Assembly: GCA_947001705.1 (NCBI GenBank)
Contig: CAMQHT010000029.1
Span: 1-29,202, forward strand
DNA: 29,202 nt
DNA from: an uncultured Collinsella sp.
Lineage (GTDB): Bacteria; Actinomycetota; Coriobacteriia; Coriobacteriales; Coriobacteriaceae
Direction of reading: 5' to 3'
Notes under the pieces: model-generated
Databases searched by the model: none
Seen by the model: only the letters and a program-made list of their open reading frames with translations
Told to the model about the DNA's origin: nothing
Part shown: positions 22,292-29,202 of the stretch, one piece after another
Layout: each line of letters starts with the position of its first letter
How positions within the stretch are numbered: the first letter of the stretch is position 1
Translations under genes and position numbers: made by a program

Positions 22292-24094
22292 TTACGCCTC
22301 CAAGAATGCGCCGGTCTGACGGCTCCACAGGCTCGCGTACTCGCCACCCGCCTCGACGAGCTGCGCATGCGTGCCGTCCTCGACAATCTCACCATCGGCC
22401 AGCACCACAATGCGGTCGAGTGCCGCCACGGTGGACAGGCGGTGCGCCACCACAATGGAGGTGCGCCCGCGCATCAGGTTCTCGAGCGCCTCCTGCACCA
22501 GCGCCTCGGACTCGCTGTCAAGGGCAGAGGTCGCCTCGTCGAGCACTAGAATCGGCGCATCGGTTAGGATGGCGCGGGCGATAGCCACGCGCTGACGCTG
22601 GCCGCCCGAGAGCTTGACACCGCGCTCACCCACCATGGTGTCAAAGCCACGGGGCAATCGGTCGATAAACTCCAGGGCATTGGCCAGGCGCGCGGCCTCG
22701 CGAATCTGCTCATCAGTGGCGTTGGGACGACCGTAGGCAATGTTTTCGCGAATGGAGCGGTGGAACAGCAGCGCCTCCTGCGGCACGTAGGCAACCTGGC
22801 GGCGCAGGCTTTGCTGCGTGCAGCGCGAGACATCCTGACCGTCCACGAGCACGCGGCCGCCCTGAACATCGTTCAGGCGCAGCAGCAGCTTGGTAAGCGT
22901 CGTCTTACCCGAGCCCGATTTGCCCACCAGGCCCACGCGCTGGCCCGCCGCCACATGAAGTGTCAGGTCATCGAACACGTTCTCGCCCGCCGCAGCGTCA
23001 CGGTACGCAAAGCTCAAGTGCTCAAAATCAATTGCGCCCTCGCGCACCTTGAGCTCGGGGGCGTTCTCGTCGTCTGCCACCAGACGCGGCTCGTCCAGCA
23101 CGCGCGTCATCTCTGCCGCATCGCCCAAAGCGCGGTTAATACGCTGCATCATGGAGCTCACGTAGTTCAGACGCATGGTGAGGTTATAGGTGTAGGTAAA
23201 GATCATGACGAGCGAGCCGGCCGAGATGCCAAACCACGCGTTGCCGCCCGCCACGAACACACTCACCACGGCCATGGTGATGACGATAAGGCCCGAGGTC
23301 GTAAAGTTGCGCTGCATCATGGCGTGCATCGATACCGTTTCGGCATCGCGCGCGGCACGGTCGGCGGCATCGAACAGATCGCGTTCAAAGTCCTCTCGCC
23401 CGCAGGTCTTGACGGCCAAGATGTTCGTTACCGCATCGGACAGCACACCCGAGAGCTTATTCTGCGCGGCGGACGTCGCGGCCGAAAGTGGCATGATGCG
23501 CTTGTACATAAGCCAGACAAACGCAATGTAGACGACCATGATGCCCACCAGGATCACGGTAAATGTGGGCACCACCGGAGCGAGTGCGGCCACGGTGCAG
23601 ATGACCGAGGTGATGGTGGGGATGAGCGAATACACCGTCACGTCGACCAAGCCCGTATAGCCGCTCATAAAACGGCTTGTCTGGCTCACAAGCGATCCGC
23701 CAAAGCGGCTGGTATGGAATGTCATGGATTGGTTGGAGAGTGTGTCAAAGCACAGGCGCGCCAGGTGATAGTTGCCCGCAATCTCGAGCTTGTAGACGGT
23801 GTAGTCCTGCAGCTTGGAGAGGATTTGACCCACCAGGTTAACGAGCACGAGCGCCAGGATATAGGGGCCGAAGACCTCAAACACCTGGTCACCCGCCACG
23901 GGACCGGCTTGAATGCGGTCGACAATGAGGGCCATCACATAGGTATTGGCAAACGTCAGCAAAAAGATGTAGCCCGCCGACGAGAGCACCGAGAGAAAGA
24001 CAATCAGCGGCTGCGTGCGCGTGACACCCCAAAACCGCTGCAACGTGCGGCGCACGGTGGAGCGGCTGAGCGGGCTGGTGCTTCTCTGAGACAT
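22292..24094 (-). CDS. ABC-type exporter half-transporter (permease-ATPase fusion)
   Basis: A 600-residue type I (MsbA/LmrA-like) exporter: six transmembrane helices over about 35-320, then the nucleotide-binding domain. Motifs are Walker A VGKSGSGKTTL (near 385), Q-loop YVPQEALLF, signature LSGGQRQRVAIARA (near 495), Walker B ILVLDEATSALD (near 515) and switch His in VVAHRLS. As a half-transporter it should act as a homodimer, since no partner is adjacent. The substrate is unknown; lipids or drugs are typical. The start MSQRST is preceded by GAAAGGAAG. It lies between rmuC (with terminator) and nth. Confidence 0.95.
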   Translation of the reverse strand: MSQRSTSPLSRSTVRRTLQRFWGVTRTQPLIVFLSVLSSAGYIFLLTFANTYVMALIVDRIQAGPVAGDQVFEVFGPYILALVLVNLVGQILSKLQDYTVYKLEIAGNYHLARLCFDTLSNQSMTFHTSRFGGSLVSQTSRFMSGYTGLVDVTVYSLIPTITSVICTVAALAPVVPTFTVILVGIMVVYIAFVWLMYKRIMPLSAATSAAQNKLSGVLSDAVTNILAVKTCGREDFERDLFDAADRAARDAETVSMHAMMQRNFTTSGLIVITMAVVSVFVAGGNAWFGISAGSLVMIFTYTYNLTMRLNYVSSMMQRINRALGDAAEMTRVLDEPRLVADDENAPELKVREGAIDFEHLSFAYRDAAAGENVFDDLTLHVAAGQRVGLVGKSGSGKTTLTKLLLRLNDVQGGRVLVDGQDVSRCTQQSLRRQVAYVPQEALLFHRSIRENIAYGRPNATDEQIREAARLANALEFIDRLPRGFDTMVGERGVKLSGGQRQRVAIARAILTDAPILVLDEATSALDSESEALVQEALENLMRGRTSIVVAHRLSTVAALDRIVVLADGEIVEDGTHAQLVEAGGEYASLWSRQTGAFLEA

Positions 24095-24173
24095 GGGCTT
24101 CCTTTCGCATCTGATAGGGCGAAACGCCATTGTTGCACATTGAAGCGCACTTCAGGCAAGCGCGATGCGAAAA

Positions 24174-24200
24174 GCGCCCGCGCCGTGCTTGCGCAGGCGC
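24174..24200 (-). terminator. Rho-independent terminator after rmuC
   Basis: On the minus strand GCGCCTGCGC, a 7-base loop and GCGCGGGCGC form a 10-bp stem with one G-U pair, followed by TTTT. It starts 18 bases after the rmuC stop. Confidence 0.75.
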
Positions 24201-24217
24201 CCCGCCGTCAGATGCAG

Positions 24218-25573
24218 CTAGTCCTCGTCTTTTTGGTCTGCGGGCAGGTCTGCGGACTCCAAGCCCAAAATCGCGTCGGCCTCCCGCGCGTCTTCCAGCG
24301 CGTCGATGTCCTTGAGTTTGCGCTCCATGACGTTGGTGCGCGTGGTAATGATGCCCTCGACCGTTTTGCCCGCGGTCTCGATCTGCTGCTGGGCGCGGCG
24401 CAGCGCCGCCTGATAACGCGGCAGCTCGGCCTTGACGGCGGAGAGCACGCGCAGTACGTCGTCGGTACGTTTTTGCAGCCTAAACGTCTGGTAGCTCATC
24501 TGCAGGCTGTTGAGAATGGCGGCCATGGTGCTGGGGCCGGCAACGTTGACGTGATAGTCGCGGCCCAGGGTCTCAATAAGCCCGGGGCGACTGACGACCT
24601 CGGCATACAGGCCCTCAAACGGCACGAACATAATGCCAAAGTTGGTGGTCGCGGGTACGCTCAGGTACTTTTCGCAGATGTCCTTTGCCTCGCGCTTCAC
24701 CATCATATCGAGCGCCTTGCGCGCAGCGGCAACGGCCTCCGCGTCGCCCGACTCCTGCGCGTCGAGCAGGTGCTCGTACGCGTCGCCCGGAAACTTGGAG
24801 TCAATCGGCAACAGCACGGGGTCGCCCTCGTCCACCGGCAGCTTGACGGCAAACTCAACGCGTTCCGAGGCGCCGGGCTTGGTGGCGACGTTTTCCAGAT
24901 ACTGGTCGGGCGTGAGGATGTCCGCCAGGATCGCGCCCAGCTGCACCTCGCCCAAAATGCCACGCGCTTTGACGTTGCCCAGCACGCGCTTAAGGTCGCC
25001 CACGCCGGTGGCGATAGATTGCATATCGCCCAGGCCCTTATACACGGCCTCGAGCTGGTCGCTCACCTGCTTAAACGATGCCGACAGGCGATCGTTGAGC
25101 GTACGGGAGAGCTTCTCGTCCACCGTCGCACGCATCTGATCGAGCTGCACGTTGTTGTCTTTGCGGATGGCGCCCAACTGGGCATCGACCGTCTCGCGCA
25201 CCTTGTCCAGGCGGTGCTCGATGCCTTCGCGGTTGGCGCCAAGCTGTTGGGCCGTCTCGCGGCGCAGGTCATCCATACGGTCACCCGCCTGCGAGAACTC
25301 GCGCGCAATGGTCAGGTAGCGCTGCTGCTCTACGGCGGCGTCGGTGGTCTGCTGCTGCGCGATGGCATTGGCCGTGCGGCGGGTTTCGGCCAACGCGACG
25401 TTCAGGGTGTCGAGCGTGCTGTTGGCCTGCTCGAGCGCTGCCAGCGTTTCCGCGCTACTGTCGCCACGCTCCCGCAACTCGGCACGCAGGCTCTTGAGCT
25501 GGAGGGCGCAAGCCACAGCAACCCCCACCGCCACCAAGGCGATCACAACAAGCACAATATCAATAGCAGACAT
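24218..25573 (-). CDS. rmuC: DNA recombination protein RmuC
   Basis: A 451-residue protein with an N-terminal membrane anchor (about 4-24), a long coiled-coil region (about 30-190, rich in Glu/Gln/Arg heptads) and the conserved RmuC nuclease-like domain (about 200-400). The latter includes VKARGILGEVQLGAILADIL, EFAVKLP, LPIDSKFPGDAYEHL and NFGIMFVPFEGLYAEV. The PD-(D/E)XK-like IDSKFP core is visible. RmuC limits inversions between short inverted repeats in E. coli, which is notable given the many palindromes here. The start MSAID is chosen for the GGCGGAG just upstream. A small membrane protein gene lies 123 bases upstream. Confidence 0.95.
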   Translation of the reverse strand: MSAIDIVLVVIALVAVGVAVACALQLKSLRAELRERGDSSAETLAALEQANSTLDTLNVALAETRRTANAIAQQQTTDAAVEQQRYLTIAREFSQAGDRMDDLRRETAQQLGANREGIEHRLDKVRETVDAQLGAIRKDNNVQLDQMRATVDEKLSRTLNDRLSASFKQVSDQLEAVYKGLGDMQSIATGVGDLKRVLGNVKARGILGEVQLGAILADILTPDQYLENVATKPGASERVEFAVKLPVDEGDPVLLPIDSKFPGDAYEHLLDAQESGDAEAVAAARKALDMMVKREAKDICEKYLSVPATTNFGIMFVPFEGLYAEVVSRPGLIETLGRDYHVNVAGPSTMAAILNSLQMSYQTFRLQKRTDDVLRVLSAVKAELPRYQAALRRAQQQIETAGKTVEGIITTRTNVMERKLKDIDALEDAREADAILGLESADLPADQKDED

Positions 25574-25696
25574 AAACTCCGCCCAACAAACCCAATCGAG
25601 CACCAATCAAAACCGCGATCAATCTTACCCTGTCAAACGCAGCTCATGTCCAATCGAGCGCAGACAAGTTACCTTTGCACTATGGGTGCTGGTCCG

Positions 25697-26131
25697 CTAG
25701 CTCTCCCAGCTGGCGCGGATGGTTGCTGCGGCATCCCCCAAGCGCTGACCGAGAGCTGCCAAGTGCTGAAGTACCTCATTGGGCGAGGCGCCGTTGAGAA
25801 TGCACGTGAGGGCATATGAGGCCAAGAAGATTACCGCGAGCCCCAGCGGGATCAGCACGATCATCGCCAGCGTACGCAGGCGCTGGGCCCAGCGACGGTG
25901 ACGCGCACGACGTTTATCGAACGCGAGCTCCTGCGCATATGAATCCTGCTGTACGGAATAGGCCTCTGGCGCCGATTCACACCCGGGCACAGCTGCAGGT
26001 ACAGCAGCGGGCACGACATTTTGCGCAAAGGGCTGGGCTGCCGCCCCGTGCATTTGCATCTCCATGAGTCGTTGCTGCTGACGCAGCATGCGCTCAGCTT
26101 GTCGCTGCGGAGTCTCAAGAAACAGATCCAT
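25697..26131 (-). CDS. Hypothetical single-pass membrane protein
   Basis: A 144-residue protein, not recognised. Residues 1-30 are polar with many Gln, Met and Arg and could form a helix. Residues 31-55 are Ala/Pro/Val-rich. A basic stretch (FDKRRARHRRWAQRLR, 71-86) precedes one hydrophobic helix (about 88-111), suggesting the N-terminus is cytoplasmic. A short C-terminal helix of about 30 residues follows. The ATG at 26131 has GGAGG five bases upstream; the in-frame TTG at 26143 overlaps that site and is rejected. It lies upstream of rmuC in the same direction and may be co-transcribed. Confidence 0.65.
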   Translation of the reverse strand: MDLFLETPQRQAERMLRQQQRLMEMQMHGAAAQPFAQNVVPAAVPAAVPGCESAPEAYSVQQDSYAQELAFDKRRARHRRWAQRLRTLAMIVLIPLGLAVIFLASYALTCILNGASPNEVLQHLAALGQRLGDAAATIRASWES

Positions 26132-26383
26132 GCTGGCCTCCAAAATCGGAGCATTCGACGCTTACGACCAGCATCCCGCACCGCCATGACCGCGACAACG
26201 TAATCGCTGGCAATAGCCACAAAGTTTCTTTTGCTCAAAAGCTGTCGAAAAGCTCAACAACTCCCCTACCAGCACTTTCTCTGAGCTTTTTTCGCCAACA
26301 ATCTTTTGGCCTTCCACCCTTACGCCAACTGACCAAAATCTAACCAATAGCTTGACGAAAACTGTGGAGACCGGGACCCCACA

Positions 26384-26413
26384 AAAACGTGCCGCCCCAA
26401 AAAGGGGCGGCAC
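26384..26413 (-). terminator. Strong Rho-independent terminator downstream of rubrerythrin
   Basis: On the minus strand GTGCCGCCCC-TTTTT-GGGGCGGCAC is a perfect 10-bp stem followed by G and five T. The plus strand also has T6 a few bases after the stem, so it may be bidirectional. It lies about 160 bases after the rubrerythrin stop, beyond the 88-bp palindrome. The rest of the 26132-26572 gap contains no supported gene. Confidence 0.88.
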
Positions 26414-26464
26414 ACAACCTTTTTTATCAGCTTTTCTGTATCGAGCACGCGACGACCCAACGCC

Positions 26465-26552
26465 GGAGCGCAAGGCGGGGAAATACCTTTGCCTCGCGCG
26501 ACTCTGCGAAGCCGTGAGCGAGAGGGAAAGGTATTTCCCCGCCCTGCGCTCC
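26465..26552. repeat. 88-bp inverted repeat with 31-bp arms
   Basis: The left arm (26465-26495) contains GGCGGGGAAATACCTTT. The right arm (26522-26552) is its reverse complement with two mismatches across 31 bases. The loop is 26 bases. It lies 20 bases after the rubrerythrin stop, before the strong terminator, so it is transcribed in the 3' untranslated region. Confidence 0.8.
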
Positions 26553-26572
26553 GCAGCAGCCAGCGCCAAGCG

Positions 26573-27112
26573 CTAGTAGTTCACCACCTGCTCCTCAAAG
26601 TACGCCTTGGGGTGGTTACACACCGGGCACACCTCAGGTGCCTCGGCACCAACGTGCAGATGTCCGCAGTTCAGGCACTTCCACACCTTTACGCCCTCGC
26701 GCTCAAACACCTCGCCCGACTCAATGCGCTCGACGAGCTTGTTGTAGCGCTCCTCGTGGGCCTTCTCGACGGCGGCGACGCCACGGAACTTCTCGGCGAT
26801 CTCGGCAAAACCCTCCTCCTCGGCGGTCTTGGCAAACTCGTCATACATCGTGGTCCACTCGTAGTTCTCGCCCGCGGCGGCGTCGCGCAGGTTGTCCAGA
26901 GTGCCCGGAACGGCGCCGTCGTGCAGATATTTAAACCACAGTTTGGCGTGCTCGGACTCGTTGCCAGCCGTCTCGGCAAAGATATTCGAGATCTGAACGT
27001 AGCCATCCTTCTTGGCCTTAGAGGCATAGTAGCGATACTTGGTGTGTGCCTGGGACTCACCGGCAAAAGCGGTCTCGAGGTTCTTCTTGGTTTGGGAGTT
27101 CTCAAAATCCAT
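26573..27112 (-). CDS. rbr: Rubrerythrin
   Basis: A 179-residue cytoplasmic di-iron peroxidase that reduces hydrogen peroxide in anaerobes. The N-terminal four-helix bundle has the iron-ligand segments FAGESQAHTKYRYYA (about 17-31), ETAGNESEHAKLWF and VEKAHEERYNKL. The C-terminal rubredoxin-like domain binds one iron through CLNCGH and CPVCNH. The start MDFENSQ is chosen because AAGGGAAG lies about nine bases upstream; the longer frame has no such signal. It sits downstream of the Rrf2-mutY pair, suggesting a local oxidative-stress group. Confidence 0.96.
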   Translation of the reverse strand: MDFENSQTKKNLETAFAGESQAHTKYRYYASKAKKDGYVQISNIFAETAGNESEHAKLWFKYLHDGAVPGTLDNLRDAAAGENYEWTTMYDEFAKTAEEEGFAEIAEKFRGVAAVEKAHEERYNKLVERIESGEVFEREGVKVWKCLNCGHLHVGAEAPEVCPVCNHPKAYFEEQVVNY

Positions 27113-27227
27113 AGGTGTACTTCCCTTCAACGCATGCCGCCCGTAGGCTCCGAGCGGCCTCGTCTTTAGGATGCCCCTCAAGCCGAGAATTTAAACCTTA
27201 CAATCCCGTTCTTCAGATTTGAGCGGG

Positions 27228-28133
27228 CTACACACTCAACCAACGATCGTCCTCGGCTCGGCAAAAGCCCTCGCGCTCCAGGTCAGCTAGAATGCCCGCG
27301 ATCAAGTCGCACTCGACCGGCCCGCGACCGGCTGCCGCTTCCATCTCGTTAACGCCCACCACGGCATCAGCAAGCGTAATCCCCGCCGGCTGCCCATCGC
27401 GCGCTGCCAGCAACATACGCACGATATGCGCGCGCTTTTGGCGACGCGAGCCCTCAAACTTGGACTGACGGCTATAGCCCGCCGATCGCCTGGACGGATT
27501 GGGCAGCGTCTTTTTAAGATACGCGCCGTAATCCAGCAACGCGTAATACCACGCGCGCGGCGTGTCGGCATCGTCTTGAGGCGCGGCAAAGGGCGCAATC
27601 TCATCCGCCGCCGCACCAGGGGCCGCCGGACAGGCGGCTTGGATCAGCGGCACCAGCTCGCGATCGGGAACGGCCGGTACATCGGGAAAGAAATGATGCA
27701 GAAAGACCGTGCGCACATTGGTCTCCAGATACACGCCTGGAAGATCAAACGCAAACGAACGGATGCCCTGCGCCGTTGCCGGGCCAATGCCGGGCAGCGC
27801 GACCAGATTGTGCGTCTCGCGCGGAAACTCCCCGCCCCAATCCTCTACGACCCGTTGAGCGGCCCCATGAAGCGCCAGAGCGCGTCGGTTGTAGCCCATG
27901 CCCTGCCAAGCGTCCAAAACATCGGAAGGCGCGGCCTGGGCAAGCGCCTGCACAGTCGGAAAACGATCGAGCCACACCGGCATGCGCGCCTCCACACGCG
28001 GCACCTGCGTTTGCTGCAGCATGACCTCAGAAAGCCAAATGATGTACGGATCGCGTGTGCGGCGCCACGGAAGGTCGCGATAACGCAGGACCCCTTCCGA
28101 ACGAATCATCGAACGAAAGGGGTCCTGAATCAT
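27228..28133 (-). CDS. mutY: MutY-like HhH-GPD DNA glycosylase lacking the Fe-S cluster
   Basis: A 301-residue helix-hairpin-helix glycosylase resembling MutY, which removes adenine opposite 8-oxoguanine. Conserved parts are LPWRRTRDPYIIWLSEVMLQQTQV with the catalytic Glu (E36), AWQGMGYNRRALAL, and the hairpin LPGIGPATAQGI (113-124). Two differences stand out. The catalytic Asp position reads LETNVRTVF, so Asp is replaced by Glu (E137). The four iron-sulfur cysteines are missing and replaced by NPSRRSAGYSRQSKFEGSRR. There is also no C-terminal NUDIX-like domain; instead a short helical end. The start is preceded by AAGGAG. It follows the Rrf2 gene by 21 bases and is probably co-transcribed. 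It may be a distinct glycosylase, so the symbol is tentative. Confidence 0.8.
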   Translation of the reverse strand: MIQDPFRSMIRSEGVLRYRDLPWRRTRDPYIIWLSEVMLQQTQVPRVEARMPVWLDRFPTVQALAQAAPSDVLDAWQGMGYNRRALALHGAAQRVVEDWGGEFPRETHNLVALPGIGPATAQGIRSFAFDLPGVYLETNVRTVFLHHFFPDVPAVPDRELVPLIQAACPAAPGAAADEIAPFAAPQDDADTPRAWYYALLDYGAYLKKTLPNPSRRSAGYSRQSKFEGSRRQKRAHIVRMLLAARDGQPAGITLADAVVGVNEMEAAAGRGPVECDLIAGILADLEREGFCRAEDDRWLSV

Positions 28134-28154
28134 GGCTATACTCCTTATGCGGCG

Positions 28155-28640
28155 CTATTCCTCCCGGTAAGCGCACGCGCAGGTGGCGTACTCGGGAAAC
28201 GCTTCGCGGTCGGCGAACTTGGGATCGACGGCCGGGAACTGGCGGTGAGCGACGATGTCGCCGAGCGAAACGGAATCGAGGTAGTCGCGCATCAACGCCT
28301 GAGCTCCGGCCCACAGGGGATGATAGCAGCACGCGCCCATGCGCGCACAGTCACCATCGGGCGCGGTGCAATCGTTCATAACCATAGGACCCTGAACGGC
28401 CTCGACGACCTGGCGGATAGTGACGTCGTCCGGACTGACCTTGAGACGCATGCCACCGTGGACGCCACGCAGGCTCTCCACAATACCGGCCTGGACCAAA
28501 CCGTGCTGAATCGAGCGGGCAAACGAATACGGGACATTGACCTCTTCGGCAGCGGTGCGAACAGAAAGCAAACACTCCGGATCCTCGGCAAGCATCGCCA
28601 GCATACGAAGGGCGTAATCAGTCTTCCTCGATATGTCCAT
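28155..28640 (-). CDS. Rrf2-family transcriptional regulator
   Basis: A 161-residue regulator. It begins MDISRKTDYALRMLAML, the standard Rrf2 start, with a winged helix over about 1-80 (TAAEEVNVPYSFARSIQHGLVQAGIVESLRGVHGGMRL). The cluster-binding cysteines C91, C98 and C104 (plus C105) have IscR-like spacing, so it probably senses iron-sulfur status, nitric oxide or redox. A C-terminal CACAY adds two more Cys. AAAGGGG precedes the ATG. A promoter (TTCAAC-17-TATACT) lies about 150 bases upstream. The mutY-like gene starts 21 bases downstream. Confidence 0.93.
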   Translation of the reverse strand: MDISRKTDYALRMLAMLAEDPECLLSVRTAAEEVNVPYSFARSIQHGLVQAGIVESLRGVHGGMRLKVSPDDVTIRQVVEAVQGPMVMNDCTAPDGDCARMGACCYHPLWAGAQALMRDYLDSVSLGDIVAHRQFPAVDPKFADREAFPEYATCACAYREE

Positions 28641-28800
28641 TTTTCCCCTTTCAAGGAATACGAACAGCTCGAACGAGCTCCGGGGCCGAGCTTGTGTCGA
28701 GACGCTAAATGACCGCCAGGACATCCAAATGGTAAATCGGATATCCACTGAGTGCCGCGCTTGGAGCGAAATGCATCAGATGCGGCGCACAGTGGAATTT

Positions 28801-28829
28801 AGTATAACCTAACCCCCTGTCTCGTTGAA
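28801..28829 (-). promoter_or_regulatory. Predicted promoter of the Rrf2-mutY unit
   Basis: On the minus strand -35 TTCAAC (28824-28829) and -10 TATACT (28801-28806) are separated by 17 bases. The leader would be about 150 bases. Otherwise the 28641-28963 gap shows no gene. Confidence 0.5.
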
Positions 28830-28963
28830 CAGGTGTTGCGCAACAAAGCTGTTGTTTAGACAGATATGCTTATTAGATTTTACTTGCGTCCCCGAAGGCG
28901 CGGGGATTCTGGGCGAAGATGCACCAGGGCGATCGTTCTATCGAAACTAAGTGCATCAAACGC

Positions 28964-28991
28964 AAAAAGCCACGTCCGAAGACGTGGCTTT
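28964..28991 (-). terminator. Rho-independent terminator of tRNA-Asp
   Basis: On the minus strand AAAGCCACGTC-TTCG-GACGTGGCTTT is a perfect 11-bp stem with a UUCG tetraloop, followed by further T. It lies nine bases after the tRNA CCA end. Confidence 0.92.
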
Positions 28992-28999
28992 AATTGCGT

Positions 29000-29077
<78 letters not shown>

Positions 29078-29123
29078 AGGCAGACGTTCGCGTTTGTTTC
29101 CGCTCGCGTGCGCTGCGGGGATT

Positions 29124-29153
29124 AGTATACACAGAAGTCTGTCCGGCGCGCAA
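29124..29153 (-). promoter_or_regulatory. Promoter of tRNA-Asp
   Basis: On the minus strand TTGCGC (29148-29153) and TATACT (29124-29129) are 18 bases apart, about 45 bases before the mature tRNA 5' end. The remaining bases to 29202 hold nothing else recognisable. Confidence 0.6.
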
Positions 29154-29202
29154 CAACTTTTTTGAAAAAATTTTTGGGGCCATCCGGGAGGGTCTCCGGG
29201 GC

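Noticed and set aside
22760..25819. 1019-codon open frame on the plus strand
   Set aside because: It runs antisense to the ABC exporter and rmuC genes, both clearly real. The protein is low in recognisable features; the same holds for the long plus frames at 17635-19896 and 20071-21657 opposite mfd.
26162..26569. 135-codon minus-strand frame downstream of rubrerythrin
   Set aside because: It spans the 88-bp inverted repeat and the strong terminator, and its repeated AAGKYLSL/RQRYFPALRSG segments come from the two arms of the palindrome rather than from a protein gene.

Overview
The window looks like a near-complete contig from a high-GC, anaerobic gut actinobacterium of the class Coriobacteriia, most likely Collinsella or a close relative. 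This is inferred from base composition, rubrerythrin plus Rrf2-type redox genes, the abundance of mannose-family PTS and GntR/SIS genes, and the many short palindromic intergenic repeats. No rRNA is present, so the genus is not proven. Twenty-four protein genes and one tRNA are supported. All are on the minus strand except one GntR gene (13904-14626).

Left part (1-14626): a sugar-amine catabolic region. Three paralogous SIS-domain proteins (180-1148, 7376-8359, 12706-13698) resemble the 6-phospho-Amadori-product deglycases FrlB, FraB and GfrE/GfrF. Each keeps the Glu...His pair (16 residues apart) known as catalytic in FraB. One lies at the end of a mannose-family PTS operon (EIIAB, EIIC, EIID, SIS), the layout of the Salmonella gfr operon for glucoselysine/fructoselysine. 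Three HutC-type GntR regulators can be paired with the three SIS genes. Each has a different candidate operator. One operator motif occurs before the regulator at 4399-5118, before the PTS operon and before an EamA transporter gene, so these three promoters probably form one regulon. The proposed pathway is uptake with phosphorylation by the PTS, hydrolysis to glucose-6-phosphate plus an amino acid, and possibly export of the freed amine by the EamA carrier. RecQ, a YitT-family membrane protein and a HAD phosphatase are interspersed.

Middle part (15015-17617): a GNAT acetyltransferase, a threonine aldolase with its own terminator, and a PAP2-superfamily membrane phosphatase.

Right part (17773-29202): mostly DNA repair and stress genes. 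These are mfd, nth, a type I ABC exporter half-transporter, rmuC, a small one-pass membrane protein, rubrerythrin, an unusual MutY-like glycosylase without the Fe-S cysteines, an Rrf2 regulator directly upstream of it, and tRNA-Asp(GTC).

Intergenic regions carry a remarkable variety of inverted repeats: a 124-bp hairpin element in two copies, a 38-bp element in two copies, a 106-bp element with perfect 35-bp arms, and several single-copy ones. The first ~128 bases are an abnormal G/C-homopolymer sequence and probably an assembly artefact.
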